Numbered from the stretch's first letter, positions 27,130 to 35,968 are shown. The stretch is DNA of 64,000 nucleotides from Zoogloea sp041908905 (GCF_041908905.1 NZ_JAYREK010000014.1:1-64000), one strand, 5' to 3'. Notes: generated from the letters alone by a model not told the origin. Numbers and translations are program-made.

Positions 27130-28649
27130 CAGGCGTCCTGCAGCGCCGGCGCGCGGGTGTGCCAGTCGGTGGCCTGCTGGAACTGGTGGGCGGCGTTCAG
27201 CAGGCGGGCCTCGCCGAAGTAGTTGCCGATCAGCTGCAGGCCCACCGGCAGGCCGCCGGCGCCGAAGCCGGCCGGGTGCGACAGGGCGGGCAGGCCGGCC
27301 AGGTTGACGGCCACCGTGTAGATGTCGCCGAGGTACATCTGCACCGGGTCGGACGTCTTCTCGCCGAGGCCGTAGGCGACGGTGGGGTTGGTCGGGCCGG
27401 CGATGATGTCGCACTGCGCGAAGGCGGCGGCGAAATCCTGGGCGATCAGGCGGCGCAGCTTCTGCGCCTTGATGTAGTAGGCGTCGTAGTAGCCGTGGGA
27501 GAGCACGTAGGTGCCCACCAGGATGCGCCGCTTGACCTCGGCGCCGAAGCCTTCGGCGCGGCTCTTGCAGTACATGTCGTTGAGGTCGGTGTACTCGGCG
27601 GCGCGGTGGCCGTAGCGCACGCCGTCGAAGCGGCTGAGGTTGGAGCTGGCCTCGGCCGGGGCGATCACGTAGTAGGCCGGGATCGCCAGGCGGGCGTTGG
27701 GCAGGCTGACCTCGACCAGGGTGGCGCCGAGCCGGCGGTATTCGGCGATGGCGGCGTCGACGGCGGCGCGCACGTCGGCGGACATGCCCTCGGCGAAGAA
27801 CTCACGGGGCAGGCCGATGCGCAGGCCGGCGAGGGGGCGTGCCGGATCTTCAGGAACTCGGGAAATCTCGCGGGTTAAATCACCAAGATCTCGGTTCGGA
27901 ATTTCCCGCATCTTCTCATCAAGGGATGTTCCTAAAAAACTCGTGGAGTCTTTCTCGTCCAATCCAATCATTGCATTGAGCAGCAGGGCGCAGTCTTCGG
28001 CCGAGCGGGCGAAGGCGCCGCCCTGGTCCAGCGACGAGGCGTAGGCGATCATGCCGAAGCGCGACACCGTGCCGTAGGTGGGCTTGATGCCGGTGATGCC
28101 GCACAGGGCGGCCGGCTGGCGCACCGAGCCGCCGGTGTCGGTGCCGGTGGCGATCGGCACCATGCGCGCCGCCACCGCGGCGGCCGAGCCGCCCGACGAG
28201 CCGCCGGGCACCTTGGTGGTGTCCCAGGGGTTGCGGGTGGCGCCGAAATGGGAGCTCTCGTTGGAGGAGCCCATTGCGAACTCGTCCATGTTGGTCTTGC
28301 CGACCATCACCGCGCCGGCCTGTTTGAGCAGTCTGACCACGTGGGCGTCGTAGGGGGCCGCGAAGTTGGCGAGCATCTTCGAGCCGCAGGTGGTGAGCAC
28401 GCCCTCGGTGCAGAAGACGTCCTTGTGGGCGAGGGGGATGCCGGTGAGCGGGCCGGCGCTGCCTTCGGCGAGGCGCGCGTCGGCGGCGCGGGCGGCGGCG
28501 AGGGCGCCGGCCTCGTCGACGGTGACGAAGGCGTTGATCTGGCCGTCGCGGGCCTTGATGCGGGCGAGGCTGTCGGTGGCCAGTTCGACGGCGGAGACGG
28601 TCTTGGCGCGGAGGGCCGCGGCGATGTCCTTGAGGCTGGAATCAATCAT
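27129..28649 (-). CDS. gatA: Asp-tRNA(Asn)/Glu-tRNA(Gln) amidotransferase subunit A, with extra segment
   Basis: Amidase-signature subunit that releases ammonia from glutamine. The catalytic core is intact (VGKTNMDEFAMGSSNESSHFG with the Lys; VPGGSSGGSAAAVAARM and GTDTGGSVRQPA with the Ser pair). 506 aa against about 485 usually. After GLDEKDSTS (about residue 230), homologues have some 15 residues before LAGLRIGLP; here there are about 35-40. The DNA at about 27838-27985 is lower in G+C with atypical codons (TTA, GGA, ATT, CGA). Confidence 0.96.
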   Translation of the reverse strand: MIDSSLKDIAAALRAKTVSAVELATDSLARIKARDGQINAFVTVDEAGALAAARAADARLAEGSAGPLTGIPLAHKDVFCTEGVLTTCGSKMLANFAAPYDAHVVRLLKQAGAVMVGKTNMDEFAMGSSNESSHFGATRNPWDTTKVPGGSSGGSAAAVAARMVPIATGTDTGGSVRQPAALCGITGIKPTYGTVSRFGMIAYASSLDQGGAFARSAEDCALLLNAMIGLDEKDSTSFLGTSLDEKMREIPNRDLGDLTREISRVPEDPARPLAGLRIGLPREFFAEGMSADVRAAVDAAIAEYRRLGATLVEVSLPNARLAIPAYYVIAPAEASSNLSRFDGVRYGHRAAEYTDLNDMYCKSRAEGFGAEVKRRILVGTYVLSHGYYDAYYIKAQKLRRLIAQDFAAAFAQCDIIAGPTNPTVAYGLGEKTSDPVQMYLGDIYTVAVNLAGLPALSHPAGFGAGGLPVGLQLIGNYFGEARLLNAAHQFQQATDWHTRAPALQDA

Positions 28650-28718
28650 GGGCGTGGACGACGATGGATGCGTGACGGGGCGCAGGCCGGGGCCGGCGCC
28701 GGGGTTCGGGGCGGCGGC

Positions 28719-29006
28719 TTACTCGATGACCTTGGGCACCAGGTACAGCCCGGCCTCGGTCTGCGGTGCCACGGCCTGGAAGGCGGCGCGGCGGTCGGTT
28801 TCGGTGACCCGGTCCTCGCGCAGGCGCTGGGCGAGCTCCTGGGGGTGGCTCATGGGCTCGACGCCGTCGGTGTCGACCGCCTGCATCTCCTCGATGAGGC
28901 TGAAAATCCCGTTCAGTTTGGCCTGCGTGGCCTCGAGTTCGCCGGCGGCGAGTTCGAGGCGGGCGAGCTTGGCGATGTGGCGGACTTCATCGAGGGAAAG
29001 TGACAT
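28719..29006 (-). CDS. gatC: Asp-tRNA(Asn)/Glu-tRNA(Gln) amidotransferase subunit C
   Basis: 95 aa, normal length, beginning MSLSLDEVRHIAKLARLEL and wrapping the GatA-GatB interface in known structures. It is first in gatC-gatA-lipoprotein-gatB, and divergent from mreB. Confidence 0.95.
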   Translation of the reverse strand: MSLSLDEVRHIAKLARLELAAGELEATQAKLNGIFSLIEEMQAVDTDGVEPMSHPQELAQRLREDRVTETDRRAAFQAVAPQTEAGLYLVPKVIE

Positions 29007-29113
29007 GGCAATTTACAAAGTTGCTTAAACGACAAAGGTTTGTAGGTTATCATAAGCGATTCTGTTGCCCCAATTCCCAACCCCTCCAACGGTTTCTCCG
29101 GGATTTTTCTCCG
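29007..29113. promoter_or_regulatory. Divergent gatC/mreB promoter region
   Basis: An A+T-rich gap in which TTATCATAAG at 29048-29057 gives overlapping -10 boxes: TATCAT for mreB on the plus strand and TATGAT for gatC on the minus strand. The -35 matches are weak on both strands. If both are used, the two operons would compete for polymerase. Confidence 0.45.
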
Positions 29114-30157
29114 ATGTTTGGTTCTCTGCGCTCTTATTTTTCGAACGATCTCGCCATCGACCTCGGCACCGCCAACACCCTGATCTACGTGCGTGGCAAG
29201 GGCATCGTCCTTGACGAACCCTCCGTGGTGGCGATCCGCACCGAGGGCGGGCCGAACGCCAAGAAAACCATCCTCGCGGTGGGCATGTCGGCCAAGCAGA
29301 TGCTGGGCAAGACGCCGGGCAACATCACCGCCATCCGCCCCATGAAGGACGGCGTGATCGCCGACTTCACGGTGACCGAGCAGATGCTCAAGCAGTTCAT
29401 CAAGAAGGTCCACGACACCCGCCTGTTCTCGCCGAGCCCGCGCATCATCATCTGCGTGCCCTGCGGCTCGACCCAGGTGGAGCGCCGGGCGATCCGCGAA
29501 TCGGCCCTGGGCGCCGGCGCCAGCAATGTGTACCTCATCGAGGAGCCGATGGCCGCGGCGATCGGCGCCGGCATGCCGGTGGCCGACGCAACCGGCTCGA
29601 TGGTCGTCGACATCGGCGGCGGCACCACCGAGGTGGGCGTGATCTCGCTGGGCGGCATGGTGTATGCGGGCTCGATCCGCGTCGGCGGCGACAAGTTCGA
29701 CGAGGCCATCGTCAACTACATCCGCCGCAACTACGGCATGCTGATCGGCGAGACCACCGCCGAATCCATCAAGAAGGGCATCGGCTCGGCCTTCCCGGGC
29801 TCCGAGGTGCAGGAGATGGAGGTCAAGGGCCGCAACCTGGCCGAAGGCATCCCGCGCGCCTTCACGATCTCCTCCAACGAGATTCTCGAGGCCCTCGCCG
29901 AGCCGCTCAACCAGATCGTCTCGGCGGTCAAGATCGCCCTCGAGCAGACCCCGCCCGAACTCGGCGCCGACATCGCCGAGCGCGGCATGGTGCTCACCGG
30001 CGGTGGCGCGCTGCTGCGCGACCTCGATCGCCTGCTGATGGAAGAGACCGGTCTGCCGGTGATCGTCGCCGACGAGCCGCTGACCTGCGTGGTGCGCGGC
30101 TGCGGCATGGCCCTCGAAAAGATGGACCAGCTCGGCTCCATCTTCACCAGCGAATAA
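29114..30157 (+). CDS. mreB: Rod shape-determining actin homologue MreB
   Basis: 347 aa with actin-fold phosphate motifs IDLGTANTLIYV and VVDIGGGTTEVGV and adenosine motif LTGGGALLRDLD. It forms membrane filaments that guide the elongasome. The start MFGSLRSYFSNDLAIDL is the conserved one; a longer in-frame reading is rejected. A GC-rich hairpin separates it from mreC. Confidence 0.98.
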   Translation: MFGSLRSYFSNDLAIDLGTANTLIYVRGKGIVLDEPSVVAIRTEGGPNAKKTILAVGMSAKQMLGKTPGNITAIRPMKDGVIADFTVTEQMLKQFIKKVHDTRLFSPSPRIIICVPCGSTQVERRAIRESALGAGASNVYLIEEPMAAAIGAGMPVADATGSMVVDIGGGTTEVGVISLGGMVYAGSIRVGGDKFDEAIVNYIRRNYGMLIGETTAESIKKGIGSAFPGSEVQEMEVKGRNLAEGIPRAFTISSNEILEALAEPLNQIVSAVKIALEQTPPELGADIAERGMVLTGGGALLRDLDRLLMEETGLPVIVADEPLTCVVRGCGMALEKMDQLGSIFTSE

Positions 30158-30214
30158 GTATCGGCTGAACGGCCGGGCGCCCGCGTGAATCCCCCGATCC
30201 ACCGCGTGCGCCAG

Positions 30215-30237
30215 CGACCCGGGCGCGTCCCGGGTCG
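30215..30237 (+). promoter_or_regulatory. Hairpin between mreB and mreC
   Basis: Perfect 9-bp arms (CGACCCGGG and CCCGGGTCG) around a 5-nt loop, followed by TGCCGTTT. It may terminate partially or protect the mreB 3' end, allowing more MreB than MreCD. Confidence 0.5.
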
Positions 30238-30270
30238 TGCCGTTTACCGAGCGACCTGATCCCGCCTGCC

Positions 30271-31188
30271 GTGGTCGGCCATTCGCCTCCTCCCTTCTTC
30301 AAGCGCGGGCCGGCTCCGCTGGCCAAGCTCGTCTTCTTCGGGCTGGTCTCGCTGGCGCTGCTGGTCTCCGACCTCAATCTGCGCTACCTCGAGGCCTTCC
30401 GCCAGGGGCTGTCGGTGCTGGCCTACCCGCTGCAGATGGCGGCTGCCACGCCGGCCGACTTCGTGCGCAACGCCTCCGACTACTTCTCGTCGCTGGTGCG
30501 CCTGCAGATCGAGAACAAGGAGCTGAAGAGCCGCCAGCTGCAGGGGGCCGAGCGCATGCTGCGCCTCGAGCAGCTGGAGCTCGAGAACCGCCACCTCCGT
30601 TCCCTCCTCGACGCGCGGGAGCGCCAGCCGGTGAAGTCGGTGGTGGCGGAGATCATGTACACCGCCAAGGATCCGTTCTCGCGCAAGGTCATCCTCGACA
30701 AGGGCGACCAGGCCGGCATCGCCGCCGGCCAGGCGGTGGTGGACGAATCCGGCGTGATCGGCCAGATCACCCGCGTCTTTCCGATGCAGTCCGAGCTTAC
30801 CCTGCTCACCGACAAGGACCAGGCGATCCCGGTGATGATCGTGCGCAGCGGCCTGCGGGCGGTGCTGTTCGGCTCGGGCAACGGCCTCATGGAGCTGCGC
30901 TATCTGGCCGCCAACGCCGACGTGCAGCCGGGCGACAGGGTCGTCACCTCGGGCCTCGACGGCGTCTTCCTGCCCGGCCTGCCGGTGGCCACGGTGGTCA
31001 AGGTGGAGCGCGACCAGGCCCAGACCTTCGCCCGCATCCCGTGCCTGCCCGCCGCCGGGGTCGAGCAGTTCAGCCACGTGCTGGTGCTGGGGCACCGGGA
31101 GAGCCTGCCGCCGCGGCCGCCGGAGCCCGAGGCGATCAACAAGGGCAAGGGTGGCAAGGGTCGCAAGGCCAGGGCCGCCAAGGAGTAA
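30271..31188 (+). CDS. mreC: Rod shape-determining protein MreC
   Basis: 305 aa starting at a GTG. One membrane segment (about residues 18-36), a coiled coil (about 70-115), then the paired beta-domains with the AGI..GQAVVDESGVIGQI pattern. It bridges MreB/MreD to PBP2 in the periplasm. The C-terminus ends in a Lys/Gly-rich tail. Confidence 0.95.
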   Translation: MVGHSPPPFFKRGPAPLAKLVFFGLVSLALLVSDLNLRYLEAFRQGLSVLAYPLQMAAATPADFVRNASDYFSSLVRLQIENKELKSRQLQGAERMLRLEQLELENRHLRSLLDARERQPVKSVVAEIMYTAKDPFSRKVILDKGDQAGIAAGQAVVDESGVIGQITRVFPMQSELTLLTDKDQAIPVMIVRSGLRAVLFGSGNGLMELRYLAANADVQPGDRVVTSGLDGVFLPGLPVATVVKVERDQAQTFARIPCLPAAGVEQFSHVLVLGHRESLPPRPPEPEAINKGKGGKGRKARAAKE

Positions 31189-31191
31189 GCC

Positions 31192-31713
31192 GTGCAACCC
31201 ACCCACCGTTCGCGCCGAATCCTGCTCCCGGTGAAGATGTGGTTCGTCTATCTGACCCTCTTCATCGCGCTGTTCCTCAACTACATCCCCACCGGCCACC
31301 TGCCGGCGGTGCCGGATTTCGTCGCCCTGGTGCTGGCCTTCTGGTGCGTCCGGGAGCCCCTCAAGATCGGCATCGGTGCGGGCTTCGTGTTCGGGCTGCT
31401 GACCGACGTCGGGGTCGGCGCGGCCCTCGGCCAGCATGCCTTTGCCTATGTGCTGCTGGCCTATGCCGCCAACGAGCTGTCGCGTCGGGTGCTGTGGTTC
31501 ACGCCGGTCGAGCAGGCCCTGCACGTACTGCCGCTGCTGTTCATGTCCCAGGTGGTGATGGTGGTGGTGCGCCTGATGGCCGGCGCCGAGTTCCCGGGCT
31601 GGTGGATGTTCTTCGGCGCCTTCGTCGCCGCGCTGCTGTGGATCCCGCTGCATTACGTGCTGCTGCTGCCCCAGTACCAGCCGGTCTCGCGTGACGAGAA
31701 CCGGCCGATCTAG
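31192..31713 (+). CDS. mreD: Rod shape-determining protein MreD
   Basis: 173-aa polytopic membrane protein (five to six hydrophobic segments; FVALVLAFWCVREPLKIGIG and FGLLTDVGVGAALGQHA are typical). GTG start 3 bp after mreC; mrdA follows 6 bp later. Confidence 0.93.
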   Translation: MQPTHRSRRILLPVKMWFVYLTLFIALFLNYIPTGHLPAVPDFVALVLAFWCVREPLKIGIGAGFVFGLLTDVGVGAALGQHAFAYVLLAYAANELSRRVLWFTPVEQALHVLPLLFMSQVVMVVVRLMAGAEFPGWWMFFGAFVAALLWIPLHYVLLLPQYQPVSRDENRPI

Positions 31714-31719
31714 CGCGCC

Positions 31720-33612
31720 ATGACCGTCATCCGCACGTCCGAGCAGGAGCTCGCCCGCTTCCGCGGCCGCCTGGCGGTGGCCGGGGTGGTCGCGCTGCTG
31801 TGTTTCGGGCTGCTCGTGGCGCGCTTCTTCTACCTGCAGGTGGTCCGCTACGACTACTACTCGACCCGCGCCGAGGATAACCGCATCTCGCTGGTGCCCA
31901 TCGTGCCCAACCGCGGGCTGATCACCGATCGCAACGGCACGGTGCTGGCGCGCAACTATTCGGCCTACACCCTGGAGGTCACCCCCTCCAAGATCGCCGA
32001 CCTGGACGCCACCATCGAGGAGCTCGCCAAGCTGGTGGACATCCAGCCCAAGGACCGGCGCCGCCTGCGCAAGCTGATGGACGAGAGCAAGAGCTTCGAG
32101 TCCCTGCCGCTGCGCAACCGCCTCTCCGACGAGGAGGTGGCCCGCTTCGTGGCCCAGCGCTACCGCTTCCCGGGGGTCGAGCTCAAGGCGCGGCTGTTCC
32201 GCGACTATCCGCTGGGCAGCTTCGCGTCCCACGTGATCGGCTACATCGGCCGCATCAACGACCGCGACCTCGAGCGCATCGAGGAGAGCGACGACGCCGC
32301 CAACTACCGGGGCACCGACCACATCGGCAAGTCGGGCCTCGAGAAGAGCTACGAGCGCGACCTGCACGGCATCACCGGCTTCGAGGAGGTCGAGGTGGAT
32401 TCCGGCGGCCGCGCCGTGCGCCTCCTGCGGCGCACCCCGGCGATCCCGGGCAACAACGTCGTCCTGACCCTCGACCTCAAGCTGCAGGAGATCGTCGAGA
32501 AGGCCTTCGGCAACCGCCGCGGCGCGCTGGTGGCCATCGAGCCCTCCACCGGCGGGGTGCTGGCGATGGTGTCCACGCCCACCTTCGACCCCAACCTGTT
32601 CGTCGACGGCATCGCCCCCCAGGACTGGGACCAGCTCAACACCGACATCGACAAGCCGCTCCTCAACCGGGCCATCTACAGCGCCTACCCGCCAGGCTCC
32701 ACCTTCAAGCCCTTCATGGCCCTCGGCGCGCTCACCATCGGCAAGCGCACCCCGGGCCAGGTCCTCGCCGACCCCGGCTACTTCAATTACGGTGGTCACC
32801 GCTTCATGGACGACAAGGCCGGCGGTCATGGGCCCGTCGACCTCTACAAGTCCATCGTGGTGTCGTGCAACACCTACTACTACGTGCTCGCCAACGACAT
32901 GGGGATCGACGCGATCGCCAACTTCATGCGTCCGTTCGGCTTCGGCCAGCGCTCGGGCGTCGACCTCCCCGGCGAGGCCGAGGGCGTGCTGCCGTCGCCC
33001 GAATGGAAGAAGCGCCGCTTCAAGCGCCCGGAGCAGCAGAAGTGGTTCGGCGGCGAGACCATCTCGGTGGGCATCGGCCAGGGCTACAACGCCTACACGC
33101 CGCTGCAGCTGGCCCAGGCGCTGGCCGCGATGGTGAACAACGGCGTGCTCTACCGGCCCCACATCGCCCGCCACGTGGTCGATGCCAAGACCGGCGAGAA
33201 GCGGACCATCGAGCCGGAGCCCCTGCGCACCATCCCCCTCAAGCAGGCCCACATCGACCTCGTCAAGCGCGCGATGGTCGGCGTGAACAAGGCCGGCACG
33301 GGCTCCCGCGCGTTTGCCGGGGCGCCCTACGAGGTGGGCGGCAAGACCGGTACGGCGCAGGTCTACTCGCTGAAGGGCGGCAAGTACGTGGAGGGCCGCG
33401 TGGCCGAGCGCCTGCGTGACCACTCGTGGTTCATCGCCTTCGCGCCGGCCGACAAGCCGGTCATCGCGCTGGCCGTGCTGGTCGAGAACGGCGGCTTCGG
33501 TGCCCAGTCCGCCGCGCCGATCGCCCGCCAGGCCCTCGACTACTACCTGCTCGGCAAGGTGCCGGCGGGCATCGCCGCCGAGGATCCGGCGGCCGAGGAG
33601 TCGGCGGAATGA
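31720..33612 (+). CDS. mrdA: Penicillin-binding protein 2 (elongasome transpeptidase)
   Basis: 630 aa. N-terminal membrane anchor, pedestal (NRGLITDRNGTVLARN) and transpeptidase with SxxK in PPGSTFKPF (Ser327), SCN in VVSCNTYYY, and KTGTAQ. All motifs are intact, in contrast to the PbpC-like protein at 5427. The stop overlaps the rodA start (ATGA). Confidence 0.97.
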   Translation: MTVIRTSEQELARFRGRLAVAGVVALLCFGLLVARFFYLQVVRYDYYSTRAEDNRISLVPIVPNRGLITDRNGTVLARNYSAYTLEVTPSKIADLDATIEELAKLVDIQPKDRRRLRKLMDESKSFESLPLRNRLSDEEVARFVAQRYRFPGVELKARLFRDYPLGSFASHVIGYIGRINDRDLERIEESDDAANYRGTDHIGKSGLEKSYERDLHGITGFEEVEVDSGGRAVRLLRRTPAIPGNNVVLTLDLKLQEIVEKAFGNRRGALVAIEPSTGGVLAMVSTPTFDPNLFVDGIAPQDWDQLNTDIDKPLLNRAIYSAYPPGSTFKPFMALGALTIGKRTPGQVLADPGYFNYGGHRFMDDKAGGHGPVDLYKSIVVSCNTYYYVLANDMGIDAIANFMRPFGFGQRSGVDLPGEAEGVLPSPEWKKRRFKRPEQQKWFGGETISVGIGQGYNAYTPLQLAQALAAMVNNGVLYRPHIARHVVDAKTGEKRTIEPEPLRTIPLKQAHIDLVKRAMVGVNKAGTGSRAFAGAPYEVGGKTGTAQVYSLKGGKYVEGRVAERLRDHSWFIAFAPADKPVIALAVLVENGGFGAQSAAPIARQALDYYLLGKVPAGIAAEDPAAEESAE

Positions 33613-34748
33613 ACCCGCGCCTCGACCCCCGCCGCTGGCTGCGTTATCTGCTGGCCCCCCTCGACGGCCCGTTGACCCTGCTGCTGCTGATCCTGGTCGG
33701 CTACGCGACGGTGGTGATGGTGAGCGCTTCGCCGGAGCGCCTCGGGATGCTGGCGCTCAACACGGGCGTGGCCTTCGTGGTGATGTGGGTCGCCGCCAGG
33801 ACGCCGCCCTCGCGCATGATGAGCGCCGCCCTGCCGCTCTACGTCGTCGGGGTGCTGCTGCTGATCGCCGTGGCGCTGTTCGGCGACGTCTCGAAGGGCG
33901 CCCGGCGCTGGCTCAACATCGGCGTGACCCGCATCCAGCCGTCCGAGCTGCTCAAGATCGCCGTCCCCTTGACCCTCGCGTGGTACTTCCAGAGCCGCGA
34001 GGGCATGCTGCGGGCGAAGGACTTCTTCATCGCCGCCGGCCTGCTGCTGCTGCCCGTCGCGCTGATCGCCAAGCAGCCCGACCTCGGCACGGCGATCCTC
34101 GTCGCGGCGGCCGGTTTCTACGTGCTGTTCTTTGCCGGCCTGGCCTGGCGCCTGATCCTGCCCGTCGCGCTGGTGGGCATCGTCGGCATCGGCGCCATCG
34201 TCGCGATGGGCGACACCATCTGCCAGCCGGGCGTCGAGTGGCCGGGCCTGCGGGAATACCAGAAGCACCGGGTGTGCACCCTGCTCGACCCCACCTCCGA
34301 CCCCCTCGGCAAGGGCTTTCACATCATCCAGTCCACCATCGCGATCGGCTCCGGCGGCGTGTTCGGCAAGGGGTGGGGCAGGGGCACCCAGACCCACCTG
34401 GACTTCCTGCCCGAACGGCATACCGACTTCATCTTCGCGGTGCTCACCGAGGAATTCGGGCTTGCCGGTGCGCTGTTTCTTGTTGTAGTCTATATATTAT
34501 TGATTTTACGCGGTCTTTTTATTGCCGCTGGTGCCCCGACCCTGTTCTCGCGCCTTCTCGCCGGCGCACTGACGCTGATCCTCTTCACTTACGCGTTCGT
34601 CAACATGGGTATGGTGAGCGGAATCCTCCCGGTTGTGGGGGTTCCGCTGCCCTTCGTCAGTTACGGTGGCACTGCACTCGTTACCCTGTGTCTTGGCGTC
34701 GGAATGCTCATGAGCATCCAGCGCCATCGCCGCCGGGTAGGTACCTGA
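33609..34748 (+). CDS. rodA: SEDS peptidoglycan polymerase RodA
   Basis: 379 aa, about ten membrane segments, with GARRWLNIG..IQPSELLKIAVPL, KQPDLGTAILV and LPERHTDFIFAVLTEEFG. It polymerises glycan together with PBP2. The last 90 or so codons (from about 34465) use A/T-ending codons such as TTA, ATA, GTA and TTT, unlike the first two thirds, but protein motifs there (GILPVVGVPLPFVSYGGTAL) are normal. Confidence 0.97.
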   Translation: MNPRLDPRRWLRYLLAPLDGPLTLLLLILVGYATVVMVSASPERLGMLALNTGVAFVVMWVAARTPPSRMMSAALPLYVVGVLLLIAVALFGDVSKGARRWLNIGVTRIQPSELLKIAVPLTLAWYFQSREGMLRAKDFFIAAGLLLLPVALIAKQPDLGTAILVAAAGFYVLFFAGLAWRLILPVALVGIVGIGAIVAMGDTICQPGVEWPGLREYQKHRVCTLLDPTSDPLGKGFHIIQSTIAIGSGGVFGKGWGRGTQTHLDFLPERHTDFIFAVLTEEFGLAGALFLVVVYILLILRGLFIAAGAPTLFSRLLAGALTLILFTYAFVNMGMVSGILPVVGVPLPFVSYGGTALVTLCLGVGMLMSIQRHRRRVGT

Positions 34749-34793
34749 ACCCGCGCGCGCCTGGCTGCGCGTGCCCGAACAGGAAAGCGCGTC

Positions 34794-35852
34794 ATGCCCC
34801 CTGTAGCGATGTTCCGTCGCGCCGGCCCCCTGCTGGCGCAGTTTCTGACTGCCCTCCTGTTTTCCGCCGGCGTGCTGGCGTCCGACGCCGAGCCCGTCGT
34901 GCCCGAGGTGGCGCCCCACGCCGGTCTCAAGCTGTCGTCCCCGGCGGCCCTGACGGGTGGTCGCTTCAAGTTCGACGGCGCCCCCGATGCGCCGGGCGAC
35001 GAGACCCCCGGCCTCGCCGACGGCGTGGCGCCGCGTCCGGTCCACAAGGTCGACAAGACCGACTACGCCCTGCCGTCCGCCCTGCCGGGCAGCGGCGGCG
35101 CGTTCCGCGAGCAGGGCCTCGCCAGCTGGTATGGCAAGGGCTTCCATGGCCGCAAGACCTCCAGCGGCGATCCCTACGACATGTACGCGATGACGGCGGC
35201 CCACCCGAGCCTGCCCATTCCCAGCTACGTGCGCGTCACCAATCTCGGCAACGGCCGCTCGGCGGTGGTCCGGGTGAACGACCGGGGCCCCTTCCATCCG
35301 GGCCGGATCATCGACCTCTCTTACGCCGCGGCCTACAAGCTCGGTTATCTCGATCAGGGGCAGGCCAGCGTCGAAGTGGCGCTGGTGCTGCCCGAGGATG
35401 TGGCCCTGGTGCAGCCGGCACGCCCCATCCCGCCGATGCGCAAGGCGCGGGCCGTTGCCGCCGCGCGTCAGCCGGCGACGCCGGTGCCGGTCGAGCCGTC
35501 CCGCCCGTCGGCCGCCGAGCCCCAGGTGGTGGCGGTCGCCCCGCCGCCCGTGGTGGTGTCCGCCGCTCCCACGGCGGTGGCGCCCGTCGCGGTGGCCGGC
35601 AAGGCGCCGGAGCGCGCGGGGGCGCAGGTCTTCCTGCAGCTGGCGTCCTTCCCGTCGCTGCCGACCGCAGAATCGTTCAAGGTCTTCGTCGAGAGCGAGC
35701 TCAAGTGGCTCACGGAGTCGGTGCAGGTGCTCTCGCTGGGGGGCAAGTACCGCCTCCAGGTTGGCCCCTTCGCGTCGGCCGGCGAGGCCCGCACGATGGC
35801 CGAGCGGATCGCCGGCGTGCTCAAGCTCAAGCCCTTCGTCGTCCAGCACTGA
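34794..35852 (+). CDS. rlpA: RlpA-type septal lytic transglycosylase with SPOR domain
   Basis: 352 aa. Signal peptide (about residues 1-30), double-psi beta-barrel (GLASWYGKGFHGRKTSSGD to DLSYAAAYKLGY), an Ala/Pro/Val-rich linker and a C-terminal SPOR domain (FLQLASFPSLPTAESF...YRLQVGPF) that binds denuded glycan. Two oddities: no lipobox Cys follows the signal sequence, whereas RlpA is usually a lipoprotein, and the position of the catalytic Glu (SGE in P. aeruginosa, E120) is Asp here (SGDPYD). The second catalytic Asp, in VNDRGPF, is kept. Confidence 0.92.
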   Translation: MPPVAMFRRAGPLLAQFLTALLFSAGVLASDAEPVVPEVAPHAGLKLSSPAALTGGRFKFDGAPDAPGDETPGLADGVAPRPVHKVDKTDYALPSALPGSGGAFREQGLASWYGKGFHGRKTSSGDPYDMYAMTAAHPSLPIPSYVRVTNLGNGRSAVVRVNDRGPFHPGRIIDLSYAAAYKLGYLDQGQASVEVALVLPEDVALVQPARPIPPMRKARAVAAARQPATPVPVEPSRPSAAEPQVVAVAPPPVVVSAAPTAVAPVAVAGKAPERAGAQVFLQLASFPSLPTAESFKVFVESELKWLTESVQVLSLGGKYRLQVGPFASAGEARTMAERIAGVLKLKPFVVQH

Positions 35853-35924
35853 ACGAGGCGCGGGGGCCGGCTCGCATCGGGTAGCGGTTGATCAAGAAAC
35901 CCTGCTTGTAACAAGGTAATTTTT

Positions 35925-35961
35925 CCTCTCTTGTCTATAGTTCAAGTAGAGAAGAGAGGAG
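35925..35961 (+). promoter_or_regulatory. Hairpin enclosing the Shine-Dalgarno of the 35969 gene
   Basis: Thirteen-base arms (35925-35937 and 35947-35959) pair with a single mismatch around a 9-nt loop. The 3' arm contains the AGAGGAG ribosome binding site, whose last base is 35961, 7 nt before the ATG at 35969. The stem is A/T-G/C mixed, not GC-clamped. It could act as an RNA switch or, as DNA, as a dimeric operator. Confidence 0.6.
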
Positions 35962-35968
35962 AAAGACC

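Noticed and set aside
30244..33423. 1059-codon open frame on the minus strand across mreC-mreD-mrdA
   Set aside because: His/Arg/Gly/Ala-rich antisense shadow; the plus-strand genes have full motif sets.
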